From: Chitinophaga sp. LS1
GTDB lineage: Bacteria > Bacteroidota > Bacteroidia > Chitinophagales > Chitinophagaceae
NCBI RefSeq assembly: GCF_034274695.1
Contig: NZ_CP128362.1
Location: forward strand, 1,922,001 to 1,986,000
DNA: 64,000 nt
Direction: 5' to 3'
The notes beneath the pieces were generated by a model. It had not been told where the DNA came from. It was given only the letters and a program-made list of their open reading frames with translations, and did no database searches. This document shows, piece after piece, positions 43,114 through 50,822 of the stretch; position 1 is the stretch's first letter; each line of letters begins with the position of its first letter. The position numbers were made by a program, and so were the translations under genes.

Positions 43114-45237
43114 TTAAAAGAATTTAGCACGATTGTCTTCAATCTTATTCAGTTTCTTCAGCACTTCATACAGTTGACCACCCTGATCCAGTGTACCTTT
43201 CACAGTTTGCTCATATTGAGTTGCCATAGTAAGCGGATCCATGCCCTGTGTATTTGGTACAAAGCTATCAACCTTCACTACATACACACCAGCATTACCT
43301 TCAATTGGTGCAGTAACTTTACCAACACCCCATGCTTTATTGAAGATAGCACCTACTACTCTTGGTTCAAAGCCCATGGAAGCAACAAACGGGGTAGCGA
43401 AGTTTACATTGTCAGCTTTCAGCTGTGGCTGGTTTACAGCGGCAGCAGCAGCTTCCAGGGTAGCAGGAGATTTCAGCTTAGCAATCAGCTGCTCAGCTTT
43501 CTTCTGTTTCTTCACCAGTCCTTCTACTTCTGGTCTTACTTCATCCAATGTTTTAGTACCTGCTGCACGAATACCGGTCAGGACAGCTACTACATATTTA
43601 CCATCGAAAGTGAATACATTGCTCACGTCACCTTTCTTAGCTTCGTAAGCCCAATGAACTAATTCGCGGGCTGCACCGATACCTGGAATTACGAAATCCA
43701 TAGGACGGAGATTATCAGCAATACGTTTGTTCAAACCTTTTTCCTGTACTGTCTTTTCGAAAGTTTTTGCGTCATGGTTCTGAGCAGCAAATTCGTTGGC
43801 AGCAGCATAAGCTTTACTATCAGTTTCATTGCTGGCTTCCACTGGTTTACCCAGGTAAGCTACTTTAAGCGCAGGACCAAAGTTCTTCTGGCTCATAATC
43901 TGGATCAGGTGATAACCAAACTGGGTTTTCACTACTTTAGATTCACCAGTTTTACCATCCAGTGCGAAATCTTTGAATTCAGGAACGAAAGAAGAAGAAG
44001 GAGTTACATCATACTCACCACCATTTTCTTTGCTACCAGGATCATCAGAGTACTGAGCAACCAGTGCTTTGAAATCTGCGCCACCTTTTACAGCAGCTGC
44101 AATGCTATCGATACGGATCTTAGCCAGAGAATCTGACAGACCTGCACCAGTCTGAGGATTAGCAGTAGCAATTAATATATGACGCACTTTTACACTATCA
44201 GGTAAAGTTTTGCGATCCATCATTTTTGCAAATACGATCATGCTACCGTCGTAGTAAGGTCCGAACGTGCTACCAACTGGCAGACTAGCGATGGTATCTT
44301 TCTGAGGAACCATCAGTGCGGATTTAGCAACATAACCATCAAAGTATGCGATATCAGAATTGCGTTTTACGAAGTTTTCAATATCTGCAACACCAGTTGT
44401 ATCCATTTCATCTTTTGCTTCGAGCAATACTTTCAGTGCATTAGCAGTATCCTGAGCGGAAGGCAGTGCATTGAAAGAGATGTAATCTACACGACGGCCT
44501 TCTTCAGATTTGAAGTTAGCTTTGTGGTTATTAATATATGTATTCAGTTCACCATCGGTTACAGCGATAGTAGAATCTGCAATAGATGCATATGGAACAG
44601 ATACATAAGATACATTCGCAAACTGTGAATTATCTTTTATCTGAGCGTCAGCCAACCATTTAGGATAATATACACCACCTTTAATAAGAGATACATATTT
44701 TTCCTGCATTCTTGACCTTACAATATAGTTTTCCATTTGTTTCAGCGCGTTTCTCATTCTGCCGGTCTGATCCTGACCTACAGAAGACAGTGCCTGCTGT
44801 AAAGCAGCGCGGTCGAACTGACCGGTCTTTTTGTCTGTGAACTGCTGTAATACAATTGGATTTGGTTCTTTACCATTAAACTGATCAACCAATTCATTTT
44901 CAGTTACCTGAATACCCAGTTTATCATACTGAGCAGTCATGATCTGTTCGCTTACGAACTGATTCCAGGCCTGCTCACGTGCATACTGTTGGATCTGTTC
45001 AGTCACGGCACCGGTTGGGCTTTGCTGACGAGCAGAAGCTTCCGCATCCTGGATCATTTGTTGGTACGTAGAGAAGTCTAATTCTTCTCCATTTACTTTA
45101 CCCACCGTGGTAGAACGGCGCATGATGGAATTTCTGCCGAAAAAGGCATCCTGCAGCAGGAAACTGACAATAGCCACGCAGATCACCACTACGATCACCA
45201 CGGCATATTTATCCCTGATCTTCTGAATAACTGACAT
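43114..45237 (-). CDS. PpiD-like SurA_N/parvulin periplasmic folding factor
   Basis: 707 residues. One N-terminal membrane helix (about 11-30, YAVVIVVVICVAIVSFLLQ) anchors a periplasmic protein with a SurA_N-like chaperone region (NGEELDFSTYQQMIQDAE ... GIQVTENELVDQF), a parvulin PPIase domain around 345-450 (VRHILIATANPQTGAG, FKALVAQYSDDPGSKENGGEYD, TQFGYHLIQI) and a second, degenerate parvulin-like part. This is the PpiD layout. It helps outer membrane and periplasmic proteins fold after Sec export. Confidence 0.92.
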   Translation of the reverse strand: MSVIQKIRDKYAVVIVVVICVAIVSFLLQDAFFGRNSIMRRSTTVGKVNGEELDFSTYQQMIQDAEASARQQSPTGAVTEQIQQYAREQAWNQFVSEQIMTAQYDKLGIQVTENELVDQFNGKEPNPIVLQQFTDKKTGQFDRAALQQALSSVGQDQTGRMRNALKQMENYIVRSRMQEKYVSLIKGGVYYPKWLADAQIKDNSQFANVSYVSVPYASIADSTIAVTDGELNTYINNHKANFKSEEGRRVDYISFNALPSAQDTANALKVLLEAKDEMDTTGVADIENFVKRNSDIAYFDGYVAKSALMVPQKDTIASLPVGSTFGPYYDGSMIVFAKMMDRKTLPDSVKVRHILIATANPQTGAGLSDSLAKIRIDSIAAAVKGGADFKALVAQYSDDPGSKENGGEYDVTPSSSFVPEFKDFALDGKTGESKVVKTQFGYHLIQIMSQKNFGPALKVAYLGKPVEASNETDSKAYAAANEFAAQNHDAKTFEKTVQEKGLNKRIADNLRPMDFVIPGIGAARELVHWAYEAKKGDVSNVFTFDGKYVVAVLTGIRAAGTKTLDEVRPEVEGLVKKQKKAEQLIAKLKSPATLEAAAAAVNQPQLKADNVNFATPFVASMGFEPRVVGAIFNKAWGVGKVTAPIEGNAGVYVVKVDSFVPNTQGMDPLTMATQYEQTVKGTLDQGGQLYEVLKKLNKIEDNRAKFF

Positions 45238-45383
45238 ATATTATATAGTCTAAATTTTTTAAGGAAAGCAAAAATAGAATAAAATAACTGTAACTACAAA
45301 ACAGTTTTTTTTGTCTCAAACCCAATACAGTAAAGGATTTCATCGCAAATCACGGTATAGGTATTTTATCTTTCATTCACAGG

Positions 45384-45392
45384 TTATCCACA
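45384..45392 (+). promoter_or_regulatory. DnaA box TTATCCACA
   Basis: An exact match to the consensus DnaA box TTATNCACA in intergenic DNA. Confidence 0.6.
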
Positions 45393-45608
45393 TTAAGGTT
45401 AAAAAAGACAGTATTGTGTACACTCCAAAATCACCTCCCAGAGGTCCGCTACTGACGTTTATTTCGGGCTTAAACCACTTAATCAATTTAAGGATTCAAT
45501 ATTCACATTTTAGATTGTCCAGATTCCTGATTCACATCTAAATGTGTACAAAAGTGAAAGTAAAACTAAAAACGGGAAATGCATAGAGAAATAATTTTTG
45601 AGCTCGTT

Positions 45609-45617
45609 TTATCCACA
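45609..45617 (+). promoter_or_regulatory. DnaA box TTATCCACA
   Basis: Second exact consensus box in the same intergenic region, same orientation, 225 bp from the first. Confidence 0.6.
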
Positions 45618-45906
45618 TGACCTGTTAAAAAACCCTCCTTTTTTGTTCAATAACCTCTGAAAAACCCGAGTTCGTTGACCGTAAAACTAAATTTGTTATT
45701 TCCTTAAATGTTGGTCTGAATGAAAAATGGTCCGTTTTGTGAATTGTTATACCCGGTAGTTAACACTTTCTTAATACTGGGTGCCCAAACAAAATATTCA
45801 CGCCATGAGAAATCCACCTATGTGGATATTAGTACCAAAAATCAATACTATGGCCGAAATGGGCTGTTAATTTCCTGTGAATAGAACAGGCAAAAAGAAT
45901 AACAAC

Positions 45907-45914
45907 TACATTTG
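45907..45914 (+). promoter_or_regulatory. Candidate -7 box TACATTTG for nadA
   Basis: An exact TAnnTTTG match 90 nt before the nadA ATG, giving a leader of about 85 nt that contains a T-rich stretch (45966-45979). Confidence 0.5.
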
Positions 45915-46004
45915 TACACGGTGGCAAAAATTACTTTCCCCATATTCACAGCCCTAGTAGTAGTGGGTTTTTCTTTTTTAAAAGAATAAATTATAAATAT
46001 AGTT

Positions 46005-47012
46005 ATGATAAGGGAGCTCGAAATCGCAAAAAAAGATTTGCAACGAAAAGGTTTTTTGGATTTGCCGGTCAATTCGCGTTTGGATCTTTTTGAAGAAATC
46101 GAAAGATTAAAAAAAGAAAAAAATGCAATCGTCCTCGCGCACTATTATCAGGAACCAGATATCCAGGACGTAGCAGATTACATCGGGGACAGTCTCGGAC
46201 TTAGCCAACAGGCTGCCAAAACCGATGCTGACATAATCGTTTTTGCTGGTGTGCACTTTATGGCCGAAACCGCAAAAATTCTAAGTCCGCAGAAAAAGGT
46301 GCTGTTACCTGACCTGAAAGCGGGTTGTTCACTTGCCGATAGCGCACCGCCGGAGTTATTCCGCAAGTTCAAAGAAAAGCATCCTGACCATCTGGTTATT
46401 TCCTACATCAACTGTTCTGCGGGAATCAAAGCGCTCAGCGATATCATCTGCACCTCCTCTAATGCCGAAAAGATCATCGATAGCGTCCCCACAGACCAGC
46501 CCATCATTTTTGCCCCCGACAGGAATTTAGGGGCTTATTTGGCCAAGAAAACGGGTAGAAACATGTTACTCTGGAATGGAGCTTGCATGGTTCACGAGAT
46601 TTTTTCCCTGGAAAAGATCACCCGTCTCAAGATCCGCCATCCCAAAGCCAAAGTTTTGGCGCATCCGGAATGTGAAGCAGCTGTGCTCGAAATCGCTGAC
46701 TATATAGGATCCACCACTGGTATCCTGAACTTTTCCAAAAAAGATGATGCCAAAGAATACATCGTGGTGACCGAAACAGGAATTCTCCACCAGATGCAAA
46801 AGGAAAATCCAGGCAAAACCTTTATTCCTGCACCGCCCAACAATGCATGTGCTTGTAATGACTGCCCACACATGAAACTCAATACACTCGAAAAGCTTTA
46901 TTTGTGTATGGAATACGAGGAACCGGAAATCACTATGAACGAACAACTCCGGATAGCGGCCAAAAAGCCCATTGAACGGATGCTGGAGATTAGTGCACAG
47001 GCTGGTCTGTAA
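46005..47012 (+). CDS. nadA: Quinolinate synthase
   Basis: 335 residues. The triplicated NadA fold is evident: ILVA-type strands around [37 protein letters not shown], and the three 4Fe-4S ligand Cys in [19 protein letters not shown] and [11 protein letters not shown]. It condenses iminoaspartate with dihydroxyacetone phosphate to quinolinate in de novo NAD synthesis. No nadB or nadC neighbour. It is flanked on both sides by DnaA-box-rich intergenic DNA. Confidence 0.97.
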   Translation: MIRELEIAKKDLQRKGFLDLPVNSRLDLFEEIERLKKEKNAIVLAHYYQEPDIQDVADYIGDSLGLSQQAAKTDADIIVFAGVHFMAETAKILSPQKKVLLPDLKAGCSLADSAPPELFRKFKEKHPDHLVISYINCSAGIKALSDIICTSSNAEKIIDSVPTDQPIIFAPDRNLGAYLAKKTGRNMLLWNGACMVHEIFSLEKITRLKIRHPKAKVLAHPECEAAVLEIADYIGSTTGILNFSKKDDAKEYIVVTETGILHQMQKENPGKTFIPAPPNNACACNDCPHMKLNTLEKLYLCMEYEEPEITMNEQLRIAAKKPIERMLEISAQAGL

Positions 47013-47059
47013 TTTAAAATATTGAAATACAAATAGTTACAAATTAATTATTTGATTCT

Positions 47060-47092
47060 AAAGCCCGGTTAGTCATTTAACCGGGCTTTTTT
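47060..47092 (+). terminator. nadA terminator
   Basis: 12-bp perfect stem (47060-47071 with 47078-47089), 6-nt loop, ending in TTTTTT. Confidence 0.9.
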
Positions 47093-47273
47093 GTGCCCAT
47101 GAGTGACCTGTAGTTGTGCTGTACTATATATAATGATGTGGATATCTATGGGATTAAATTGTGAAAGGCTTCCTGAATGAACCGCTTGAGAATTCAATAA
47201 AATATCTATGTCAAGGGGTAGATAAGGTACACTTAATTCTCAGGGCTTTCGCAAATTCAGATTATATGCCTGC

Positions 47274-47282
47274 TTATCCACA
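47274..47282 (+). promoter_or_regulatory. DnaA box TTATCCACA in module spacer 1
   Basis: Exact consensus box, followed 5 nt later by the palindrome TTCACAGAATGTGAA. Confidence 0.65.
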
Positions 47283-47415
47283 GCTGATTCACAGAATGTG
47301 AAAATTGATACTTAAAATAAAAATGAAGGCCCTGAGAATTGCGTATAATTATTCTGCTACACCCATTGTCCACATCACTTCATTCTCGAGCCCTTCAAAT
47401 AGAAATTTGCTCTCC

Positions 47416-47424
47416 TTATTCACA
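47416..47424 (+). promoter_or_regulatory. DnaA box TTATTCACA
   Basis: Matches TTATNCACA, in the long spacer between modules 2 and 3. Confidence 0.6.
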
Positions 47425-47444
47425 AAATTCTTACACGTCCCCTA

Positions 47445-47453
47445 TGTGTATAA
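47445..47453 (-). promoter_or_regulatory. DnaA box TTATACACA (minus strand)
   Basis: TGTGTATAA on the plus strand; inverted relative to and 20 bp from the previous box. Confidence 0.6.
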
Positions 47454-47783
47454 TGAAGCTTATTAGAAATCAATCGGTAATTAACATACAATGTGAATTA
47501 CTATATAGTTAAATGTGGAAGCGTTGTTGATTGAAGGGCTTGAGGTTTTAATGAAATTCATTGATATGGGGTAGGTTAGGAGTCATTTCATTCTCAGGCT
47601 CTTTAAAAAAGAAGCCTTTATAATTGCGATGAAAATTGACTATCAAGCATAGAGCAAATGTCATTCAATTCTCAGGCCCTTCATATATAAAGGGCTTGAG
47701 AATCGTGTGGAAATGTTAATAATTGAGATGAAATAGGTTCGTTTAATTCTCAGGGCGTTCATAAAAGCAGATATTTTAAACAA

Positions 47784-47792
47784 TTATCCACA
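47784..47792 (+). promoter_or_regulatory. DnaA box TTATCCACA in module spacer 5
   Basis: Exact box at the same offset in the duplicated spacer as the one at 47274, followed by TTCACAAAACGTGAA. Confidence 0.65.
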
Positions 47793-47927
47793 TAAAATTC
47801 ACAAAACGTGAAAAAGTAACTAAATTTCAAAATTAAGGCCCTGAGAATCACGTATATAATGAGCAACTGGGTATCACATAAGTTGTTTGATTCTCAGGGC
47901 CTTCAAAAATGAAATTAGTCCGCGCAC

Positions 47928-47936
47928 TTTTCCACA
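47928..47936 (+). promoter_or_regulatory. DnaA box TTTTCCACA
   Basis: Fits the relaxed TTWTNCACA consensus, 23 bp right of the last module. Confidence 0.45.
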
Positions 47937-47962
47937 AATGTGTGTAAATACGAATTCACAAT

Positions 47963-48661
47963 TCACATCAGTCCCCCATTTACATTGAGTACTGAGCCGT
48001 TTATATATGAATTATGCACAACAGTTTCAATGAGGTTAGACACATCCTGTGGATTACCTATTCTGCCTACAGCAATGCCCTGTGCATAGCTTTCAAAGGC
48101 TGCACTTTTCTCCTCACTGTTTAAAAAGTTCCACCAATCAGTATCGATCACACCTGGTGACACAGCATTGATGCGTAATGGTTTTAATTCCTTTGCAAGA
48201 ATAGGTACCATGATCTCCAGGGCGCCGTTGATCGCCGCCAAACCAGCTGTACCAGGTAGTTTTGCCGTGGAGGATGCTGCAGTGATGATAGTAATGCTAC
48301 CATCCTTATCCAGCCATGGGAGTGCAGCCTGAATGGTCTGTAAGTGTGGCCAGAATTTGCCATCAAAGCCGGCACGGAGATCAGTCAGATTTATGGTGGC
48401 GAATGGGCCACCACCTTTTGAACTACTCAGGGTGAGGATCAGGTGGTGAAAATGACCAGTTTGTGCAAAGAAGTATTTCAGTGCATCGGCATCGGTACTG
48501 TCTAAAGAAATGGCTGTGATACCAGGGGCTGTTGACCTGGCAGCAGCTAACTTTTCTTCACTACGGCCGGTTACTATTACAGATGCACCTTTTTCGGCGA
48601 GCAGTTTTGCAGTGGCTAGTCCAATTCCGGATGTACCACCGGCGACGATTATTTTTTCCAT
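47963..48661 (-). CDS. SDR-family protein lacking the catalytic Tyr/Lys
   Basis: 232 residues from ATG 48661 (an in-frame ATG 21 bases earlier gives seven more). Rossmann nucleotide loop GGTSGIGLATAKLL near residue 9, VTGRSEEKL (Arg suits NADP), and the C-terminal INAVSPGVIDTDWW and GSVLNVNGG. Where classical SDRs have YxxSK this protein has LAAIN (in GTAGLAAINGALEIM), so the proton-donor Tyr and the Lys are absent. Either a non-enzymatic or atypical SDR subgroup. It follows the AraC regulator on the same strand. Confidence 0.87.
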   Translation of the reverse strand: MEKIIVAGGTSGIGLATAKLLAEKGASVIVTGRSEEKLAAARSTAPGITAISLDSTDADALKYFFAQTGHFHHLILTLSSSKGGGPFATINLTDLRAGFDGKFWPHLQTIQAALPWLDKDGSITIITAASSTAKLPGTAGLAAINGALEIMVPILAKELKPLRINAVSPGVIDTDWWNFLNSEEKSAAFESYAQGIAVGRIGNPQDVSNLIETVVHNSYINGSVLNVNGGLM

Positions 48662-48741
48662 TGTACGTATTGTTTGTTTCAACCGTACAAAGTTGCAAAT
48701 ACCAGGAGGGGAAAAATTGTTTGAATGATGTGTTGAATTGA

Positions 48742-49659
48742 TCAGATTATGCTTCTGTATTGGAGTGGTGTTCCTCCGGTGGTTTTGCGGAAGAAGTGAT
48801 TGAATGCAGCTGGCTCACTAAAGTCCAACTGATAAGCAATTTCTGAAATGGAGAGTGAGGTATTTTGTAATAATACTTTTGCTTCCTGCACCAACATTTC
48901 CTGAATGGCATCGGAGGCAGTGCGGTTAGTCGTACTTTTTACAACCCTGTTCAGGTGGTTGGGTGTGACATGGAGCATACGGGCATAGTCGCTCACCTGC
49001 CGGTATTGCAGGAAGTGCTGGCTCACCAGTTTATAAAAGAGCGTGACCATATGGGTCGTTGCTGGAACGTTGTTGACTGGCGATTGCCTTTCATAAGATC
49101 TTTTGGCTGTCAATAGTAACAGATAGACATACATTTTGATAGCAGTCAGTTTACCTGAATGATCTGCCTTTAGTTCTGTATCTATTTTTCCTATGAAATT
49201 TACTATTTCATTGATTTCCTGCTCGTTGCAATTTAGTAGCTGGGAACCAGCATAGTCATAGAAAGGGAATTCGGCGCTCATATGCACATGTGGGAGCAGG
49301 CCTTCAAGAAAGGTTGGGTCAAATAATATATAGTAACCGAGGATGTCAGGGCTGGCGTTAGACTTACTATGTACTTGTCCGGGGATAGAGAATGTCAGGC
49401 TGGAAGGTCCTATATCGAAATGCTCCAGACCTAACTGCATATGGAGATTGCCCTGAAGGATAATACCGACTCTGTAAAATGTAGATTTTGCCGGACCATA
49501 ATCCGGTATCATGCCTTCGGTGGAGTACAACTCAAATCCTGGGATCTGATGTTGTACTGGTAAATTGTTATACCCAAAGATGACATTGGAAGAAGTACGA
49601 TGACGTTCCTTATGAAATGTATTAAGGTGATGGGTAGGCAAAGAATTGGATGAGGGCAT
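48742..49659 (-). CDS. AraC-family transcriptional regulator
   Basis: 305 residues: an N-terminal cupin-like sensor region (IILQGNLHMQLGLEHFDIGPSSLTFSIPGQVH) and a C-terminal double helix-turn-helix (about 205-300) with the signature ISEIAYQLDFSEPAAFNHFFRKTTGGTPLQYR. The downstream SDR gene on the same strand is its likely target or operon partner. The effector is unknown. Confidence 0.92.
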   Translation of the reverse strand: MPSSNSLPTHHLNTFHKERHRTSSNVIFGYNNLPVQHQIPGFELYSTEGMIPDYGPAKSTFYRVGIILQGNLHMQLGLEHFDIGPSSLTFSIPGQVHSKSNASPDILGYYILFDPTFLEGLLPHVHMSAEFPFYDYAGSQLLNCNEQEINEIVNFIGKIDTELKADHSGKLTAIKMYVYLLLLTAKRSYERQSPVNNVPATTHMVTLFYKLVSQHFLQYRQVSDYARMLHVTPNHLNRVVKSTTNRTASDAIQEMLVQEAKVLLQNTSLSISEIAYQLDFSEPAAFNHFFRKTTGGTPLQYRSII

Positions 49660-49691
49660 GGATCAGGTATTTATTTGAGAGGCGGAAATCT

Positions 49692-49931
49692 TTAAGAGAG
49701 TTCTTCTACCCAGATATAATCTGCTTCGGTTTTGCGGAGGGAAAGATTATATCCTGCTACCATAATTGAGATGGGATCTCCAAGAGGTGCGATTTTTTCA
49801 ATCTTTACTGTTTCACCTGGCACACATCCCATTTCCATTAATTTTATATGTAAATCGTCGCTTTCGAAAGCAGTAATCACGGCACTTTTTCCTATCGCAA
49901 GGGAGGACAATTTAATCGCACTTTTTTTCAT
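49692..49931 (-). CDS. Lone FeoA-domain protein
   Basis: 79 residues covering one SH3-like FeoA domain: LSSLAIGKSAVITAFESDDLHIKLMEMGCVPGETVKIEKIAPLGDPISIMVAGYNLSLR (the family's LxxMGxxPG and DP(I)xxxxxGxxxxLR core). FeoA normally accompanies the ferrous iron transporter FeoB; no feoB lies on either side here, although feoB may be elsewhere. Same strand as, and 32 bp upstream of, the AraC gene. Confidence 0.85.
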   Translation of the reverse strand: MKKSAIKLSSLAIGKSAVITAFESDDLHIKLMEMGCVPGETVKIEKIAPLGDPISIMVAGYNLSLRKTEADYIWVEELS

Positions 49932-50061
49932 CTCATGTGGTGTTTAATCAATGGTGCAAAGGTACTGGCTACTGGGGAGACCCCCAAAGATAGTGTGCTG
50001 TTAATCAGAAATTTCACTATACTTTTACATATAGATTTACACTATAAAACAGCAGTTGTAT

Positions 50062-50493
50062 ATGGCGATTAATTTTACTTCCCACGAGGTAAAGGTAAAC
50101 CTAAAAGAGAAAACAAGGTTGAAGGCATACATAAAAGAGAAGTTTGCAAGAGAGGGACAAAAATTGAAGGACTTACAATATGTGTTTTGTTCAGATGAGT
50201 ACCTTTTGGAAATTAATCAGCAGTTCCTGCAACATGATACTTATACAGATATCGTAACTTTTGAATTGGGTACAGATCCTAATGTAACGGAAGGGGAGAT
50301 CTATATTAGTATAGATAGAGTGAAGGATAATGCAGAGAAGTTCAAGGTACCTGTAGAGCAGGAATTGCATAGGGTTATTTTTCATGGAGCACTTCATTTA
50401 TGTGGATATAAGGATAAGTCAAAAGAGCAGTCGGCTGCCATGAGGGCAAAGGAAAATGAGTGTCTGAAGGAATATTTAGGTATTACGGTATAA
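50062..50493 (+). CDS. ybeY: Endoribonuclease YbeY (rRNA maturation factor)
   Basis: 143 residues from ATG 50062 (a TTG six bases upstream also in frame). The metal motif reads HRVIFHGALHLCGYKDKSKEQ: two of the usual three His of HGxLHLxGxDH are present, and the third position is a Lys-Asp variant (GYKDK), which I know from other Bacteroidota. Acts in 16S rRNA 3' maturation and ribosome quality control. The first parS site begins one base after its stop codon. Confidence 0.92.
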   Translation: MAINFTSHEVKVNLKEKTRLKAYIKEKFAREGQKLKDLQYVFCSDEYLLEINQQFLQHDTYTDIVTFELGTDPNVTEGEIYISIDRVKDNAEKFKVPVEQELHRVIFHGALHLCGYKDKSKEQSAAMRAKENECLKEYLGITV

Positions 50494-50494
50494 A

Positions 50495-50510
50495 TGTTCC
50501 ACGTGGAACA
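50495..50510. promoter_or_regulatory. parS centromere site 1
   Basis: TGTTCCACGTGGAACA, a perfect 16-bp palindrome identical to ParB-binding parS of several bacteria (for example Pseudomonas). The palindrome extends to AATG...CATT (50493-50512). Confidence 0.88.
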
Positions 50511-50525
50511 TTGTTTATTTTTTTG

Positions 50526-50560
50526 AAAAGCTACCTCAATGGAGGTAGCTTTTTTTATTA
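50526..50560 (+). terminator. ybeY terminator
   Basis: 12-bp stem (50526-50537 with 50542-50553), loop AATG, followed by a T-tract. Confidence 0.85.
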
Positions 50561-50635
50561 GCACTAGAATTATTTTTTCTTTTTAGGTATACCATTGCCA
50601 TATCATGGCTACGGTGTAACGCCGTCATTTAATCA

Positions 50636-50711
50636 TCACCAAAAGTACACCAAAAGGTCACCTCAATATCCCAGGGATATTGAGGTGACCTTTTGGTGTA
50701 CTTTTAGTGAT
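50636..50711. repeat. Very long palindrome between the two parS sites
   Basis: Perfect 31-bp arms 50641-50671 and 50675-50705 around a 3-nt loop CAG; beyond one mismatch the pairing continues for five more bases on each side (50635-50639 with 50707-50711). Further out, 50586-50605 and 50708-50732 are also partly complementary, suggesting a nested 140-150 bp inverted structure. No T-tract and no ORF. Confidence 0.88.
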
Positions 50712-50755
50712 ATGTTGGCAATGAAGTTATACTATAGCTTCACCCTATTTGTGAA

Positions 50756-50771
50756 TGTTCCACGTGGAACA
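50756..50771. promoter_or_regulatory. parS centromere site 2
   Basis: A second exact TGTTCCACGTGGAACA, 261 bp from the first, 52 nt upstream of the mnmG ATG and just upstream of its -7 box. Confidence 0.88.
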
Positions 50772-50792
50772 TAATATGTGGTTCCTTGGTTG

Positions 50793-50800
50793 TACCTTTG
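50793..50800 (+). promoter_or_regulatory. Candidate mnmG -7 box TACCTTTG
   Basis: An exact TAnnTTTG match 23 nt before the ATG at 50823. The expected -33 position falls at the right edge of parS site 2. It also argues against an upstream GTG start at 50778. Confidence 0.6.
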
Positions 50801-50822
50801 CATCTCTAGTATAATTATAATT

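Larger units (their letters stand above)
45238..46004. other. AT-rich intergenic region with DnaA boxes left of nadA
   Basis: 767 bp without a gene. It holds two exact TTATCCACA boxes (listed separately), a one-mismatch box on the minus strand (45821-45829) and runs of A and T. The promoter of nadA lies at its right end. A TTG-started frame here (45311-45541) was rejected. It may be the left part of a bipartite origin around nadA. Confidence 0.55.
47182..47905. repeat. Array of six ~72-bp inverted-repeat modules
   Basis: Modules at 47182-47250, 47325-47399, 47533-47605, 47611-47683, 47690-47761 and 47835-47905. Each starts with a copy of a motif near GAAGGGCTTGAGAATT or GAAGGCCCTGAGAATT and ends with its reverse complement (AATTCTCAGGGCCTTC), about 40 variable nt apart; the left arm of module 4 is degraded. 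Spacers are 74, 133, 5, 6 and 73 nt. The 74- and 73-nt spacers are near copies of each other: each has TTATCCACA about 22 nt in, followed by ATTCACAnAAnGTGAAAA. Module starts are spaced close to multiples of 70-79 nt. Confidence 0.9.
47013..47962. other. Candidate chromosomal replication origin (oriC)
   Basis: 950 bp without a gene, AT-rich. Within it are four exact TTATNCACA boxes, one TTTTCCACA box, near-matches (for example 47137-47145 and 47368-47376), six inverted-repeat modules and two duplicated box-bearing spacers. By chance an exact TTATNCACA is expected about twice in the whole 64 kb. Two parS sites and mnmG/gidA lie about 3 kb to the right. No experimental support; dnaA itself is not in the window. 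Confidence 0.68.

Noticed and set aside
45311..45541. 76-residue TTG-started frame in the region left of nadA
   Set aside because: It covers DnaA boxes, has a low-complexity basic/aromatic composition and no recognisable family; chance frame in AT-rich DNA.
47182..47905. CRISPR array
   Set aside because: The repeated motif alternates in orientation, spacers are unequal (5-133 nt) and partly duplicated, and there are no cas genes.
50778..50822. Upstream GTG start for mnmG
   Set aside because: It would place the -7 box TACCTTTG inside the coding region and add residues not found in MnmG; ATG at 50823 gives the normal N-terminus.
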